Shown here one piece after another: positions 35,989 to 44,484 of a DNA stretch of 64,000 nucleotides. The translations under genes were made by a program, and so were the position numbers. The notes beneath the pieces are model-generated. The model searched no databases, was not told where the DNA came from, and saw only the letters and a list, made by a program, of their open reading frames with translations. Source of the stretch: Roseiarcus sp036488815. GTDB taxonomy: Bacteria > Pseudomonadota > Alphaproteobacteria > Rhizobiales > Beijerinckiaceae. The stretch lies in assembly GCA_036488815.1 (NCBI GenBank), contig DASXGX010000006.1, forward strand, positions 1-64,000, read 5' to 3'. The stretch's first letter is position 1; each line of letters begins with the position of its first letter.

Positions 35989-36932
35989 GCGGCGCGCGAC
36001 CGCAGACGCGGATCGATCGCCGCGCAGGCGAGATCGACGACGAAGTTGAGCGCGATGACGAAGGCGGCCAGCAGCAGCACGCAGTCTTCGACGACCAGCG
36101 CGTCGCGATTGGCGATCGACTGCACGATGAGGCGGCCGAGCCCCGGCAGCACGAAGACGTTCTCGACGACGATGGCGCCGGCGATCAGATTGGCGAACTG
36201 CAGCCCCATGATGGTGAGGATCGGCGTCATCGCATTGGGCAGAGCGTGCCGCCACAGCGTCGCGCGGCGGGAGAGCCCCTTGGCGCGCGCGGTGCGGATG
36301 AAGTCCTCGTTCAGCGCCTCGAGCAGCGCCGAGCGCGTCACGCGGGTGAGGATCGCCGCCTGCACCACGCCGAGCGAGATCGCCGGCAGGATGAGCGCGG
36401 CGAAGGCGCGCCCCGGGTCCGACCAGCCGGGAAAGCCGCCGGCCGGCGCAATGCGCCAGTGGACCGCGAACAGCAGCACCAGGACGATGGCGAGCCAGAA
36501 ATTGGGAATGGAAAGCCCGACCTGGCTCGCCGCCATCACCGCCGCGTCGCCCGGACGGCCGCGCCGCTCTGCGGCGTAGACCCCGGCGACAAGCGCCATC
36601 GCGGCGGCGATCGCCATCGACAGGAGGGCGAGCGGCGCGCTGACCGCCAGCCGCTGCGCGATCAGGTCCCGAATTGGGGAATTGTAGGCGTAGGACTGGC
36701 CGAAGTCGCCGTGCAGCGCGCCCAGGATCCAGGCGGCGTAGCGCGTCGCGAAGGGCTGATCGAGGCCGAGCTTATGGGCGAGCGCGGCGACCGCTTCCGG
36801 CGTCGCGCTCGCGCCGAGCATCGTCTGCGCGGCGTTGCCGGGCAGAATTTCGAGGACGGCGAACACCGCCAGCGACGCGAAAACGAGCGTCGCGACCAAA
36901 ACGATGAACCGCTGCACCAAAAAGGCGAACAT
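35985..36932 (-). CDS. Peptide-type ABC transporter permease, DppB-like
   Basis: This 315-aa permease has an N-terminal segment of DppB type (QRFIVLVATLVFASLAVFAVLEILPGN) and the coupling motif RTARAKGLSRRATLWRHALPN. Around six membrane segments are predicted by eye. It is the first gene of the B-C-D-F operon. ATG 36932 was preferred to a TTG four codons upstream. Confidence 0.9.
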   Translation of the reverse strand: MFAFLVQRFIVLVATLVFASLAVFAVLEILPGNAAQTMLGASATPEAVAALAHKLGLDQPFATRYAAWILGALHGDFGQSYAYNSPIRDLIAQRLAVSAPLALLSMAIAAAMALVAGVYAAERRGRPGDAAVMAASQVGLSIPNFWLAIVLVLLFAVHWRIAPAGGFPGWSDPGRAFAALILPAISLGVVQAAILTRVTRSALLEALNEDFIRTARAKGLSRRATLWRHALPNAMTPILTIMGLQFANLIAGAIVVENVFVLPGLGRLIVQSIANRDALVVEDCVLLLAAFVIALNFVVDLACAAIDPRLRSRAA

Positions 36933-37049
36933 CAAAAATCCCAAAGCGCCGCGCGCATTTACTCCAGTCGGCGCGCGGGGACAATAGGTTGCTGATATTC
37001 GCGTTTCCAGCCTGGATGTCAGGCGGGCGACGCCTGCGGGATAGGCAAC

Positions 37050-37700
37050 CTAGGCCGCCGGCCGTTCCACCACTGCGCGGATCGCGTAGCCCCGCATATG
37101 GTCGCGCGCCGCCCACCGCAGGCCGCGCGAGCCGGCGACGGCCGCCAGTTCGGCGCGCAAGGTCGTGCGCGGCGTCACGTCGAAGGCGGCGAGCCAGCGC
37201 ACGAGGCCGGCGCGGAACGCCGCCGGCAGCCCCGCCTGGTCGCCGAAGTCGACGATGTGGAGCGCGCCGCCGGGAGCGAGCGCTTCGACCGCCTGAGCCA
37301 GCGCCTCGCGCCAGGGCGGGATCATCGACAAAGCGTAGGAGATCACCACTCGCTCGAAGTTCGGCCGGCCGAACAGGGTGGCGGCGTCGAAGTTCGTCGC
37401 ATCCGCCAGCGCGACGCGAATGCGCGGCGCGAGCCCGGCGCGCTCGATGGACGCGCGCGCGCTGACGAGCATCTCGCTGGAGACGTCGAGGCCGAAAACG
37501 TCAGCCTCCGGATACCGGCGCGCGATCTTCACCAGATTGCGCCCGGTGCCGCAGCCGATCTCCAGGATGCCCCCGCCCGCAGGGGCGGCCAGTTCGGCGA
37601 TCGTCGCGTCGCGGCCCAGCAGGTAGAACTTGCGCGTCGCGTCGTAGATGTGACGCTGGCGCCGGTACATGCGATCCATCAGGGCGGCGGCGTCGTTCAT
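37050..37700 (-). CDS. btaB: Betaine-lipid N-methyltransferase BtaB
   Basis: This 216-aa SAM methyltransferase has motif I LEIGCGTGRNL near residue 45, then GLDVSSEML, and matches the BtaB family. It methylates diacylglyceryl-homoserine three times to give the betaine lipid DGTS. Its ATG overlaps the btaA stop by 4 nt, so both are made together. DGTS replaces phospholipids when phosphate is scarce, as known from Rhodobacter sphaeroides and Sinorhizobium meliloti. Confidence 0.9.
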   Translation of the reverse strand: MNDAAALMDRMYRRQRHIYDATRKFYLLGRDATIAELAAPAGGGILEIGCGTGRNLVKIARRYPEADVFGLDVSSEMLVSARASIERAGLAPRIRVALADATNFDAATLFGRPNFERVVISYALSMIPPWREALAQAVEALAPGGALHIVDFGDQAGLPAAFRAGLVRWLAAFDVTPRTTLRAELAAVAGSRGLRWAARDHMRGYAIRAVVERPAA

Positions 37701-38950
37701 TGCCGTCGTCCCTCGAGCCGGTAGAGGTGGAAGGCGCCGTAGATCGACGAACGATCGCGGCGGCCGAGTTCCCGGCTGCGTTCCTCCTCATACGTCCACG
37801 CGCCGAGAATGTCGTCCGGCACCCGTCCCGGAAGCAAGCGCTCGTCGGCGGCGGTGCGGAAAATCACCCGCGCGCCCGGCCGCGCAGTGCGCGTGATCTC
37901 GGTCCAAAGGGCAGTGAGATCCGCGTCGGTCATCCAATCCTGGGCGTCGAGCAGCACGTAGCAATCGAAGCTCGCGGCGGGGCTGGCGCGCAGCGTTTCG
38001 GTGTACGAGCGCTGGATGAAACGCAGCCGGTCGGCGCGCTCGCGCAGCGCGTCGAAATGGGCGCCCTGAAGGTAGGGCGGCAGCGCCGCATTGGGACCGT
38101 CGGCGTAGCGCCGGCCGAACGCCTGCCAGGCGAAGTAGTTCGAATGAATGTCGAAATCGCAGGCGAGCCGTTCGAGCCGCTGGCGCAGCACGGCCCCGAT
38201 GCCTTCCGGCGAATCGCTTGCCAACGCCTCATATTGCGCCGGAGGAATTCCGAGGCCGTAGAGGGACGCCGGCTGGCGCATCAGCCAGCGCACGGTCGGC
38301 TTGTCGAAGATCGGGGCAAGATGCCGGTCGAACAAGACGCGCTGCTGGGCCAGCGAATCCGCTTGCAGCATGACCGTCGGATCGACCCCGTGCAGGCGCG
38401 CGAGCGCGTGGCCGGCGCCGAGGAATTTGCCGAGAAGTCCGTAACGATAGAAGTTGCGGGCGAAGAGATCGATGCGGCGACGCATGCCGATCGTCCGCGC
38501 GTCCCAATAGGCCCGCGCCACCGGGTCGAGGCGATGGCGGATCGTTTGGTCGTAAGCCTTCACGTTGGCGCGCGATTCGGCGCCGCCGAAGAAGCGCAGG
38601 AAGGCTTCGTAATTGGGAAGATGCTGCAACGCGGCGAGCTTCAAGCGGCCGAGCGCGATATGCGCGCCGTTGAGATCGACCGCGACGATCTCGGCCGGGT
38701 CGGCCGTGAGATAGGACAGCGCGTTGCATCCGCCGGAGGCGATCGTGATGATGCGGTCGTCCGGCCCGATGTTCAGCGCCTCGATGTCGACGACCGGATC
38801 TTCCCAAATCTGGGGATAGACCAGGCCACGGAAAGCGACGGTGAAAAGACGTTCGAGAACGCCGGCGCGTGAGACCGGCTTGTTGCGATGAACCGCCGCT
38901 TTGAGGCCTTGTTCGGTGGCGCGTCGCGCGTCGCGAGCCAGCTGCTGCAT
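37697..38950 (-). CDS. btaA: SAM:diacylglycerol 3-amino-3-carboxypropyl transferase BtaA
   Basis: This 417-aa enzyme of the BtaA/DUF3419 family moves the aminocarboxypropyl group of SAM to diacylglycerol, the first step of betaine-lipid synthesis. The SAM-binding region IITIASGGCNALSYL and the YPQIWEDP segment near the N-terminus are characteristic. CGGAGGG precedes ATG 38950; an upstream extension to 39157 runs into the next gene and is not real. A Pho-box-like repeat lies 49-66 nt upstream, matching phosphate-starvation control. Confidence 0.92.
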   Translation of the reverse strand: MQQLARDARRATEQGLKAAVHRNKPVSRAGVLERLFTVAFRGLVYPQIWEDPVVDIEALNIGPDDRIITIASGGCNALSYLTADPAEIVAVDLNGAHIALGRLKLAALQHLPNYEAFLRFFGGAESRANVKAYDQTIRHRLDPVARAYWDARTIGMRRRIDLFARNFYRYGLLGKFLGAGHALARLHGVDPTVMLQADSLAQQRVLFDRHLAPIFDKPTVRWLMRQPASLYGLGIPPAQYEALASDSPEGIGAVLRQRLERLACDFDIHSNYFAWQAFGRRYADGPNAALPPYLQGAHFDALRERADRLRFIQRSYTETLRASPAASFDCYVLLDAQDWMTDADLTALWTEITRTARPGARVIFRTAADERLLPGRVPDDILGAWTYEEERSRELGRRDRSSIYGAFHLYRLEGRRQ

Positions 38951-38998
38951 GGTCCCTCCGAGTCGTGGGTCGACGATGGAAGCGGGTAGGACCGCAGC

Positions 38999-39016
38999 GT
39001 GACGGAAGCGTGACGG
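38999..39016 (-). promoter_or_regulatory. Pho-box-like direct repeat upstream of btaA
   Basis: On the minus strand the site reads CCGTCAC-GCTT-CCGTCAC, two identical heptamers four bases apart. That is the spacing of the PhoB half-sites (consensus CTGTCAT-N4-CTGTCAT). Each heptamer matches 5 of 7 positions. It lies 49-66 nt before the btaA start and after the DUF1045 stop, in the only gap of this block large enough for a promoter. Confidence 0.6.
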
Positions 39017-39020
39017 CCTT

Positions 39021-39731
39021 TCACGCCTGAAAGGGAAATCGCCGCAAAATCGTGAAGTCGCCGCCGGAGCGGCTTTGCGCGAACAGCGCGAGCGCATCGA
39101 CGCGCAGCCTCGGCGAGGCGACGCGCGCTGCGAATTCCCGCGCAAGGGCGTCCGCAACGGGCTGAGAATTCGCCAGCGCGTCGCTCAGCGTAAAGTGCGG
39201 GCGAAACTCGTCGAGCGCATAAGGATATCCCCAGCTATCGAGCATCTCACGCTGACGCGCGCTCAATTGATCGGGATTGCGCCGCGCGCGTTCGGCCGGC
39301 GTGAGCGGCGCACGGAAGCGGTCAAGCTTGCGCACGACGAGGCCTTCGAGACGCGAGAGCTCCGCGCAAGGCGCGGCAGGCGTCAGGGCGACGAAGGCTT
39401 TGGCGGCGCCGACCGGCAGGGCCGAGACGCGCAGGGCGCCGGCGTCGAACGCCTGTTGGGCCGCCGCAAGCTCCGCCGCCGTTTCGGACAGCGCCGCTTC
39501 GCTCGCCGTCTCGTTCAAGCGGAACGGCGCCTTGATCGTCGCATGGAATCCATAGCGGCGCGGCTCGACTGTCATGCCGCGCCAAGCCTCGGCGTCGAAC
39601 CCATCGAGCGCGAAGGACGAGAACTCGGCGCCGGTGGCGGCGTCGCGGCCGATCACCTCGCTGCCGAAGCGCCACAGGGCGCTCTCGGGCGGCGGCGCGA
39701 GATAGAGGGCGTAGCGCGCGGCCTCGGTCAT
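39021..39731 (-). CDS. DUF1045 phosphonate-operon protein (2H phosphoesterase-like)
   Basis: This 236-aa protein matches the DUF1045 family found at the end of phosphonate operons. Two HxT-type motifs (FHATIKAPF and PHFTLSDAL) mark the 2H phosphoesterase fold. It probably handles a cyclic ribose phosphate made by C-P lyase, taking the role of PhnP, which is missing here; that is inference. It overlaps phnN by 4 nt. Confidence 0.83.
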   Translation of the reverse strand: MTEAARYALYLAPPPESALWRFGSEVIGRDAATGAEFSSFALDGFDAEAWRGMTVEPRRYGFHATIKAPFRLNETASEAALSETAAELAAAQQAFDAGALRVSALPVGAAKAFVALTPAAPCAELSRLEGLVVRKLDRFRAPLTPAERARRNPDQLSARQREMLDSWGYPYALDEFRPHFTLSDALANSQPVADALAREFAARVASPRLRVDALALFAQSRSGGDFTILRRFPFQA

Positions 39732-40321
39732 GCATCGATCCTGGAACGGGCGGCGAGGATGACATCGCGCAATTGAGCGACGGCGTCCGCGACGGCGCCG
39801 TCGTTGGCGACGACCGCATCCGCCTCGACGGCGATTTCCGGCGACGATGCGCGTTCGAGTCGGCGGCGGCGGCTTTCCTCGCTTTCGCGTCCGCGCGCGG
39901 CGAGGCGCGCCGCAAGCGTCTGGGGAGACGCCGTCACCAGCACCACGAGATGATTGGGATAGCGGCGCCGGACGTCTGCGACGACGGCGCGCGAGACGTT
40001 GCACACCACGGCGCCGCCGCGCTCGATCCATTCGTCGACTTGAACCGGCACGCCGTAAAAGAGGCCGTGCGCCGGCCAGTAGAGCGCAAAGCAGCCCGCG
40101 TCGCGGGCGCTCCGGAACGCGCTTTCGTCCAGCGTTTCGTGCTCCTCGAAAGCGTCGGACTGCCGGGTGACGACGCGGCGGGCGTAGAAGACGCCGTCCG
40201 CTTCGCCGAGGCGCTCGCGCAAACCATTGATCAGCGTATCCTTGCCGGCGCCGCTCGGCCCGACGATGGCGACGAACAGTCCCTTTGCAGCGCCGCCGGG
40301 CGCAAGGCGCGAGCGGTCCAT
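39728..40321 (-). CDS. phnN: Ribose 1,5-bisphosphate phosphokinase PhnN
   Basis: This 197-aa kinase has P-loop GPSGAGKD (residues 21-28) and the guanylate-kinase-like fold of PhnN. It converts ribose 1,5-bisphosphate to PRPP, returning the sugar from C-P lyase to metabolism. It starts 4 nt after the phnM stop. Confidence 0.92.
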   Translation of the reverse strand: MDRSRLAPGGAAKGLFVAIVGPSGAGKDTLINGLRERLGEADGVFYARRVVTRQSDAFEEHETLDESAFRSARDAGCFALYWPAHGLFYGVPVQVDEWIERGGAVVCNVSRAVVADVRRRYPNHLVVLVTASPQTLAARLAARGRESEESRRRRLERASSPEIAVEADAVVANDGAVADAVAQLRDVILAARSRIDA

Positions 40322-40325
40322 GGCC

Positions 40326-41489
40326 TCAAGCCACGCGCTGGCCGGCGCGCCACACGGCGCGAACGACCGGGTCGCCGTGGTGTAGGCGAACGCGCACCAG
40401 ATCAGCCTTGCGGCCAGCTGCGATCTCGCCGCGGTCGAACAATCCCGCCGCCTCAGCGGGGTTCTTGGTCACGAGACGGATCGCGCCGGGCAGGCCGCCA
40501 ATATTCGGCGCGTCGGCAAGGCGGAACGCGCCCATCAGCAAAGCGGCCGGCACGTAGTCGGAGGAGAGGATGTCGAGCAGTCCGCTCTCCGCCAGTTCGC
40601 GCGCCGAGGCGTTGCCCGAATGCGAGCCGCCGCGCACCACGTTCGGCGCGCCCATCACAGTCGACATGCCCAATTCGCGAGACGCTGCTGCGGCGACCGC
40701 CGTCGTCGGGAACTCGGCGATGGATACGCCCTCGCGATGCGACTGAGCGACCTCTTCGGCGGTTGTGTCGTCGTGGCTCGCCATCTTGAGCCCGCGCGCC
40801 CGGGCGATCTCGACGATGCGCGGGCGGTTCGCTTCGCCGAGTTCGCGCCCGACGCTCTTGCGATGCTCGGCCACTTCGACAAGCTGCTCCATCGTGCGCC
40901 CGGTCTTGCCGCCGTAGTAGATGAAGTATTTGTCGATGTCGCGGAATTGCCGCTGTCCCGGCGTGTGGTCCATCAACGAAATCAGGTTCACGGGGTGGGA
41001 GTCGAGGAAGGCCTCGAGGCCGGCGACCACGTTCGGCGTCGGAATCTCGCAGCGCAGGTGCGTGAGGTGGTCGACGCGCAGCAGCCCGGCGGCGTGCGCG
41101 CTCTCGACGGCGTCGGCGAGGAGCAGCGTCCGCTGGCCGAGATCGCCACGCTCTTCGTCGGCGGGCTCCGTGCCGCAGCGAAAGGAATCAAAGACCGTCG
41201 TGATGCCTGCGGCGGCGATCTGGGCGTCGTAGGCGAGCACGGCGCTGCCCGCGTGCCAGGCGACGCGCGGGCGCGGCATGTAATGCGCTTCGAGATGATC
41301 GGTGTGCAGTTCAACCAGACCGGGAAGGAGGTAGTCGCCCTCGCAGTCGAATCCTCCGCGCGGTCCCGGACCTTCGCCGATCTCGGCGATCCGGCCGTCC
41401 TTGACGACGACGTGACCCGCAAAGGCGCGCTCGGACGTCACCACAGTCGCGTTGGTGAAGACCGTCGGGTCGTCGCCATGAAATGTCAT
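40326..41489 (-). CDS. phnM: RPnTP hydrolase PhnM
   Basis: This 387-aa amidohydrolase-superfamily enzyme splits diphosphate from the ribose-phosphonate triphosphate intermediate of the C-P lyase pathway. Metal ligands are seen in ELHTDHLE (His62, His65) and the late HDDTT segment. ATG 41489 follows GGAG by about 10 nt and begins after the transferase stop; an upstream in-frame ATG at 41504 would overlap that gene slightly. Confidence 0.92.
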   Translation of the reverse strand: MTFHGDDPTVFTNATVVTSERAFAGHVVVKDGRIAEIGEGPGPRGGFDCEGDYLLPGLVELHTDHLEAHYMPRPRVAWHAGSAVLAYDAQIAAAGITTVFDSFRCGTEPADEERGDLGQRTLLLADAVESAHAAGLLRVDHLTHLRCEIPTPNVVAGLEAFLDSHPVNLISLMDHTPGQRQFRDIDKYFIYYGGKTGRTMEQLVEVAEHRKSVGRELGEANRPRIVEIARARGLKMASHDDTTAEEVAQSHREGVSIAEFPTTAVAAAASRELGMSTVMGAPNVVRGGSHSGNASARELAESGLLDILSSDYVPAALLMGAFRLADAPNIGGLPGAIRLVTKNPAEAAGLFDRGEIAAGRKADLVRVRLHHGDPVVRAVWRAGQRVA

Positions 41490-41493
41490 CGAA

Positions 41494-42138
41494 CTAGGCT
41501 CCATGCTTTTCCAGGAACGCCTCGGCGGAGAGCGTGCGAAAGTCTTCCAGCGCCGCGCGCAATTGCGCGTGCGGCCAATCCCACCAGGCGAGCGCGTCCA
41601 TGCGCTCGCCGAGCTTCGCCTCGAAGCGCGCCTTGATCGGCCGCGCCGGCACGCCGGCGACGATCGTATAAGGCGCGACGTCGCGCGTGACGACGGCGCC
41701 TGCGCCAATGACCGCGCCATTGCCGATGGAGACGCCGGGCGTGATCGTCGCGCCATGTCCGATCCAGACGTCGTGGCCGATCGTGACGGCGTTGTCGCGC
41801 CGCCACGCGAAGAACGTCTCTTCGCGCGCGGCGTCCGGCCAATAATCGTCGGCGCGGTAGGTGAAGTGATGCATCGTCGCGCGCCAGGTCGGATGGTTGG
41901 TGGCGTTGATCCGCGCGTGCGAGGCGATGTTGACGAATTTGCCGATGCGCGTCGCCCAGGTCTCGCAATCCTGCATCATGTAGGAATAGTCGCCGACCTC
42001 GGTCTCGGTGACGACGCAGCGCTCGGCGATCTCGACCCAGCGGCCGAGAACGCTGTCCTTGACGACCGAGGTCGGATGCACCAGCGCCTCTTCGCTGAGC
42101 CGCGTCGTGCGGATCGAGTTGTCGGACACGGCGTTCAT
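41494..42138 (-). CDS. Hexapeptide-repeat transferase of the phosphonate operon
   Basis: This 214-aa left-handed beta-helix protein has acetyltransferase-type hexapeptide repeats, strongest at AVTIGHDVWIGHGATITPGVSIGNGAVIGAGAVVTRDV. It belongs to the phosphonate-associated transferase group in alphaproteobacterial phn loci. It may acetylate an aminophosphonate, as PhnO does with a different fold; that is inference. It overlaps phnL by 4 nt. Confidence 0.82.
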   Translation of the reverse strand: MNAVSDNSIRTTRLSEEALVHPTSVVKDSVLGRWVEIAERCVVTETEVGDYSYMMQDCETWATRIGKFVNIASHARINATNHPTWRATMHHFTYRADDYWPDAAREETFFAWRRDNAVTIGHDVWIGHGATITPGVSIGNGAVIGAGAVVTRDVAPYTIVAGVPARPIKARFEAKLGERMDALAWWDWPHAQLRAALEDFRTLSAEAFLEKHGA

Positions 42139-42854
42139 GCGGCCTCGCGACTGGAAAAGCGCGCGACGTCGACGATGCGGTCGGCGACGCGCGCGCGCAC
42201 GTCCTCGTCGTGGAAGATGGCGAGGAAGCCGGTCCCGCGCGCCTTGCGCTCGGCGATCAGCGCGACCACGGCGTCGCGATTGACGGCGTCGAGCGAGGCG
42301 GTCGGCTCGTCGAGAATGAGCAGCCGATGATCGCCCGCAAAGCCGCGGGCGATGTTGACGCGCTGCTGCTCGCCGCCGGAGAAAGTCGCCGGCGGCAAAC
42401 GCCACAGGCTCTCGGGCAGATGCAGACGCGAAAGCAGGCTGGCCGCCCGCTCGCGCGCCGCCTCGCGATCGAGCCCGGATTCCTGCGCCGCCGCGGCGAC
42501 GATGTCGAGCGCGCCGACCCGCGGGATGACGCGCAGGAACTGGCTGACATAGCCGACGATGCGCCGCCGCGCGTCGAGAATGTCCTGCGGCTTGGCGCGC
42601 GCGACGTCGATGGCGCGCGGGCCGTCGGCGAGCAGAATGCGGCCCGTCTCGACGAGATAATTGCCGAAGGCCATCTTGAGCAGCGAGGATTTTCCCGCTC
42701 CGGACGGACCGCCGAGAACGACGCATTCGCCTAAGGAGACGCTGAAGGAGACGCCCTCGACGACGGGCAGGCGCGTTCCCCCGTGCAGGTGGAGCGTGAA
42801 GGCTTTCGAGACGCCTTCGACGCGGAGCAGTTCGTTGGGCTGGAGCGGGCTCAT
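42135..42854 (-). CDS. phnL: C-P lyase ABC-type protein PhnL
   Basis: This 239-aa ABC ATPase-like protein has P-loop GGPSGAGKSS, signature FSGGEQQR and Walker B LLILDEPTASLD. PhnL is part of the C-P lyase machinery and is not a transporter. It overlaps phnK and the transferase by 4 nt each. Confidence 0.92.
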   Translation of the reverse strand: MSPLQPNELLRVEGVSKAFTLHLHGGTRLPVVEGVSFSVSLGECVVLGGPSGAGKSSLLKMAFGNYLVETGRILLADGPRAIDVARAKPQDILDARRRIVGYVSQFLRVIPRVGALDIVAAAAQESGLDREAARERAASLLSRLHLPESLWRLPPATFSGGEQQRVNIARGFAGDHRLLILDEPTASLDAVNRDAVVALIAERKARGTGFLAIFHDEDVRARVADRIVDVARFSSREAA

Positions 42855-43624
42855 GCGGCGAGGACCGAGGAGACGAGGAGCTGGGTGTAGGGCGCTTGCG
42901 GATCGTCAAGCACACGGTCGGTGAGGCCGCTTTCGATCACCTCGCCCTGCTTCATCACCAACATGCGATGCGACAGCAGCCGCGCGACGGCGAGATCGTG
43001 CGTCACCAGGACGACGGCCAGGCCCATGTCGGCGATCAGGCCGCGCAGCAGGTCGAGCAGGCGCGCCTGCACCGACACGTCAAGGCCGCCGGTCGGCTCG
43101 TCCATGAACACGAGCCGCGGCCTCGTCACGAGGTTGCGCGCAATCTGCAGGCGCTGCCGCATGCCGCCGGAATAGGTCGTCGGCGGGTCGTCGATGCGGC
43201 TGGCCGCGATTTCGACGCGGACGAGCCATTCCTCCGCGGCGGCGCGGATATTACCGTAGTGGCGGCCGCCGACCGCCATCAGCCGCTCGCCGATGTTGCC
43301 GCCGGCGGAGACGTTCATGCGCAGGCCGCGCGCGGCGTCCTGATGGACGAAGCCCCAATCGGTGCGCGCCAGCCCGCGCCGCTCGGCTTCACTGAGCGAG
43401 GCGAGCGGGCGGGGAGCGCCGTCGCGCATCCGGTACATCACCTCGCCTGCCTCCGGCTGCAGCGCGCCGGCGATGAGGCTGAGCAGCGTCGACTTGCCCG
43501 AACCGGATTCGCCGACGATGGCGAGCGCTTCGCCCTCGTAGAGGTCGAAGGAGATGTCGCGGCAGGCTGCGATCGCGCCGAAGCGCTTGCTGAGGCCGCG
43601 CGCGGAGAGGAGGGGAAGGTTCAT
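42851..43624 (-). CDS. phnK: C-P lyase ABC-type protein PhnK
   Basis: This 257-aa ABC ATPase has P-loop GESGSGKST, signature YSGGMRQR and Walker B LVFMDEPTGGLDVS. PhnK binds the PhnGHIJ core and is needed for C-P bond cleavage in vivo. ATG 43624 overlaps the phnJ stop by 4 nt. Sequence alone resembles peptide transporter ATPases; the operon position settles the call. Confidence 0.92.
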   Translation of the reverse strand: MNLPLLSARGLSKRFGAIAACRDISFDLYEGEALAIVGESGSGKSTLLSLIAGALQPEAGEVMYRMRDGAPRPLASLSEAERRGLARTDWGFVHQDAARGLRMNVSAGGNIGERLMAVGGRHYGNIRAAAEEWLVRVEIAASRIDDPPTTYSGGMRQRLQIARNLVTRPRLVFMDEPTGGLDVSVQARLLDLLRGLIADMGLAVVLVTHDLAVARLLSHRMLVMKQGEVIESGLTDRVLDDPQAPYTQLLVSSVLAA

Positions 43625-44484
43625 GGCCGCCGCTCCTCGCTCGCGCCCTGCGACTTCGCTTGGCGCTTCTGGCAATAATCGGTGTCGGAGCAGACGAACA
43701 TGCGTCCGCCCTTGTCGTCGATCACCACCTCGTCGAGAAAGGATTCCGTCGAGCCGCAGAACTCGCAAGCCGCGTCGAATTTGGTGCGCTCGAAGGGATG
43801 ATCCTCGAAATCGAGCGAGACGACGCGCGTATACGGCGGCACCGCGTAGATGCGCTTCTCTCGTCCGGCGCCGAAGAGCTGCAACGCCGGGCAGTTGTCG
43901 AGCTTGGGGTTGTCGAATTTCGGAATCGGCGACGGATCCATGATGTAGCGGTCGGCGACGCGCGCGGGATAGGCATACGTCGTCGCGATATGGCCGTGGC
44001 GGGCGATGTCCTCGTAAAGCTTCACATGCATCACGCCGTATTCGGCGAGCGCGTGCATGGTGCGCGTTTCGGTTTCGCGCGGCTCGAGAAAGCGCAACGG
44101 CTCGGGGATGGGGACTTGATAAACGAGGACCTGATCGCTCGTCAGGGGCGTCTCGGGGAAGCGGTGGCGTGTCTGGATGACAGTCGCTTCCGCCGTGTCC
44201 GTCGTCGTCGCAACGTCGGCGGTCTTGGCGAAGAACGCGCGGATCGAGACCGCGTTGGTGGTGTCGTCGGCGCCCTGGTCGATGACCTTGAGAACGTCGT
44301 TCGGGCCGATGATCGCCGCTGTGACCTGCACGCCGCCGGTGCCCCAGCCGTAGGGCATCGGCATTTCGCGCGACGCGAAGGGGACCTGATAGCCGGGGAT
44401 CGCGATCGCCTTGAGGATCGCGCGGCGGATCATCCGCTTCGTCTGCTCGTCGAGATAAGCGAAATTGTATGCGCGAGCGCTCAT
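43621..44484 (-). CDS. phnJ: Carbon-phosphorus lyase radical SAM subunit PhnJ
   Basis: This 287-aa radical SAM enzyme cleaves the C-P bond. Cys240, Cys243, Cys265 and Cys271 reproduce the C-x2-C-x21-C-x5-C pattern of Escherichia coli PhnJ with a one-residue offset. Cys271 is the counterpart of the catalytic thiyl Cys272, and Gly31 in IPGYQVPF matches the glycyl-radical Gly32. All key residues are intact, so the pathway should be active. It overlaps phnI by 4 nt. Confidence 0.95.
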   Translation of the reverse strand: MSARAYNFAYLDEQTKRMIRRAILKAIAIPGYQVPFASREMPMPYGWGTGGVQVTAAIIGPNDVLKVIDQGADDTTNAVSIRAFFAKTADVATTTDTAEATVIQTRHRFPETPLTSDQVLVYQVPIPEPLRFLEPRETETRTMHALAEYGVMHVKLYEDIARHGHIATTYAYPARVADRYIMDPSPIPKFDNPKLDNCPALQLFGAGREKRIYAVPPYTRVVSLDFEDHPFERTKFDAACEFCGSTESFLDEVVIDDKGGRMFVCSDTDYCQKRQAKSQGASEERRP

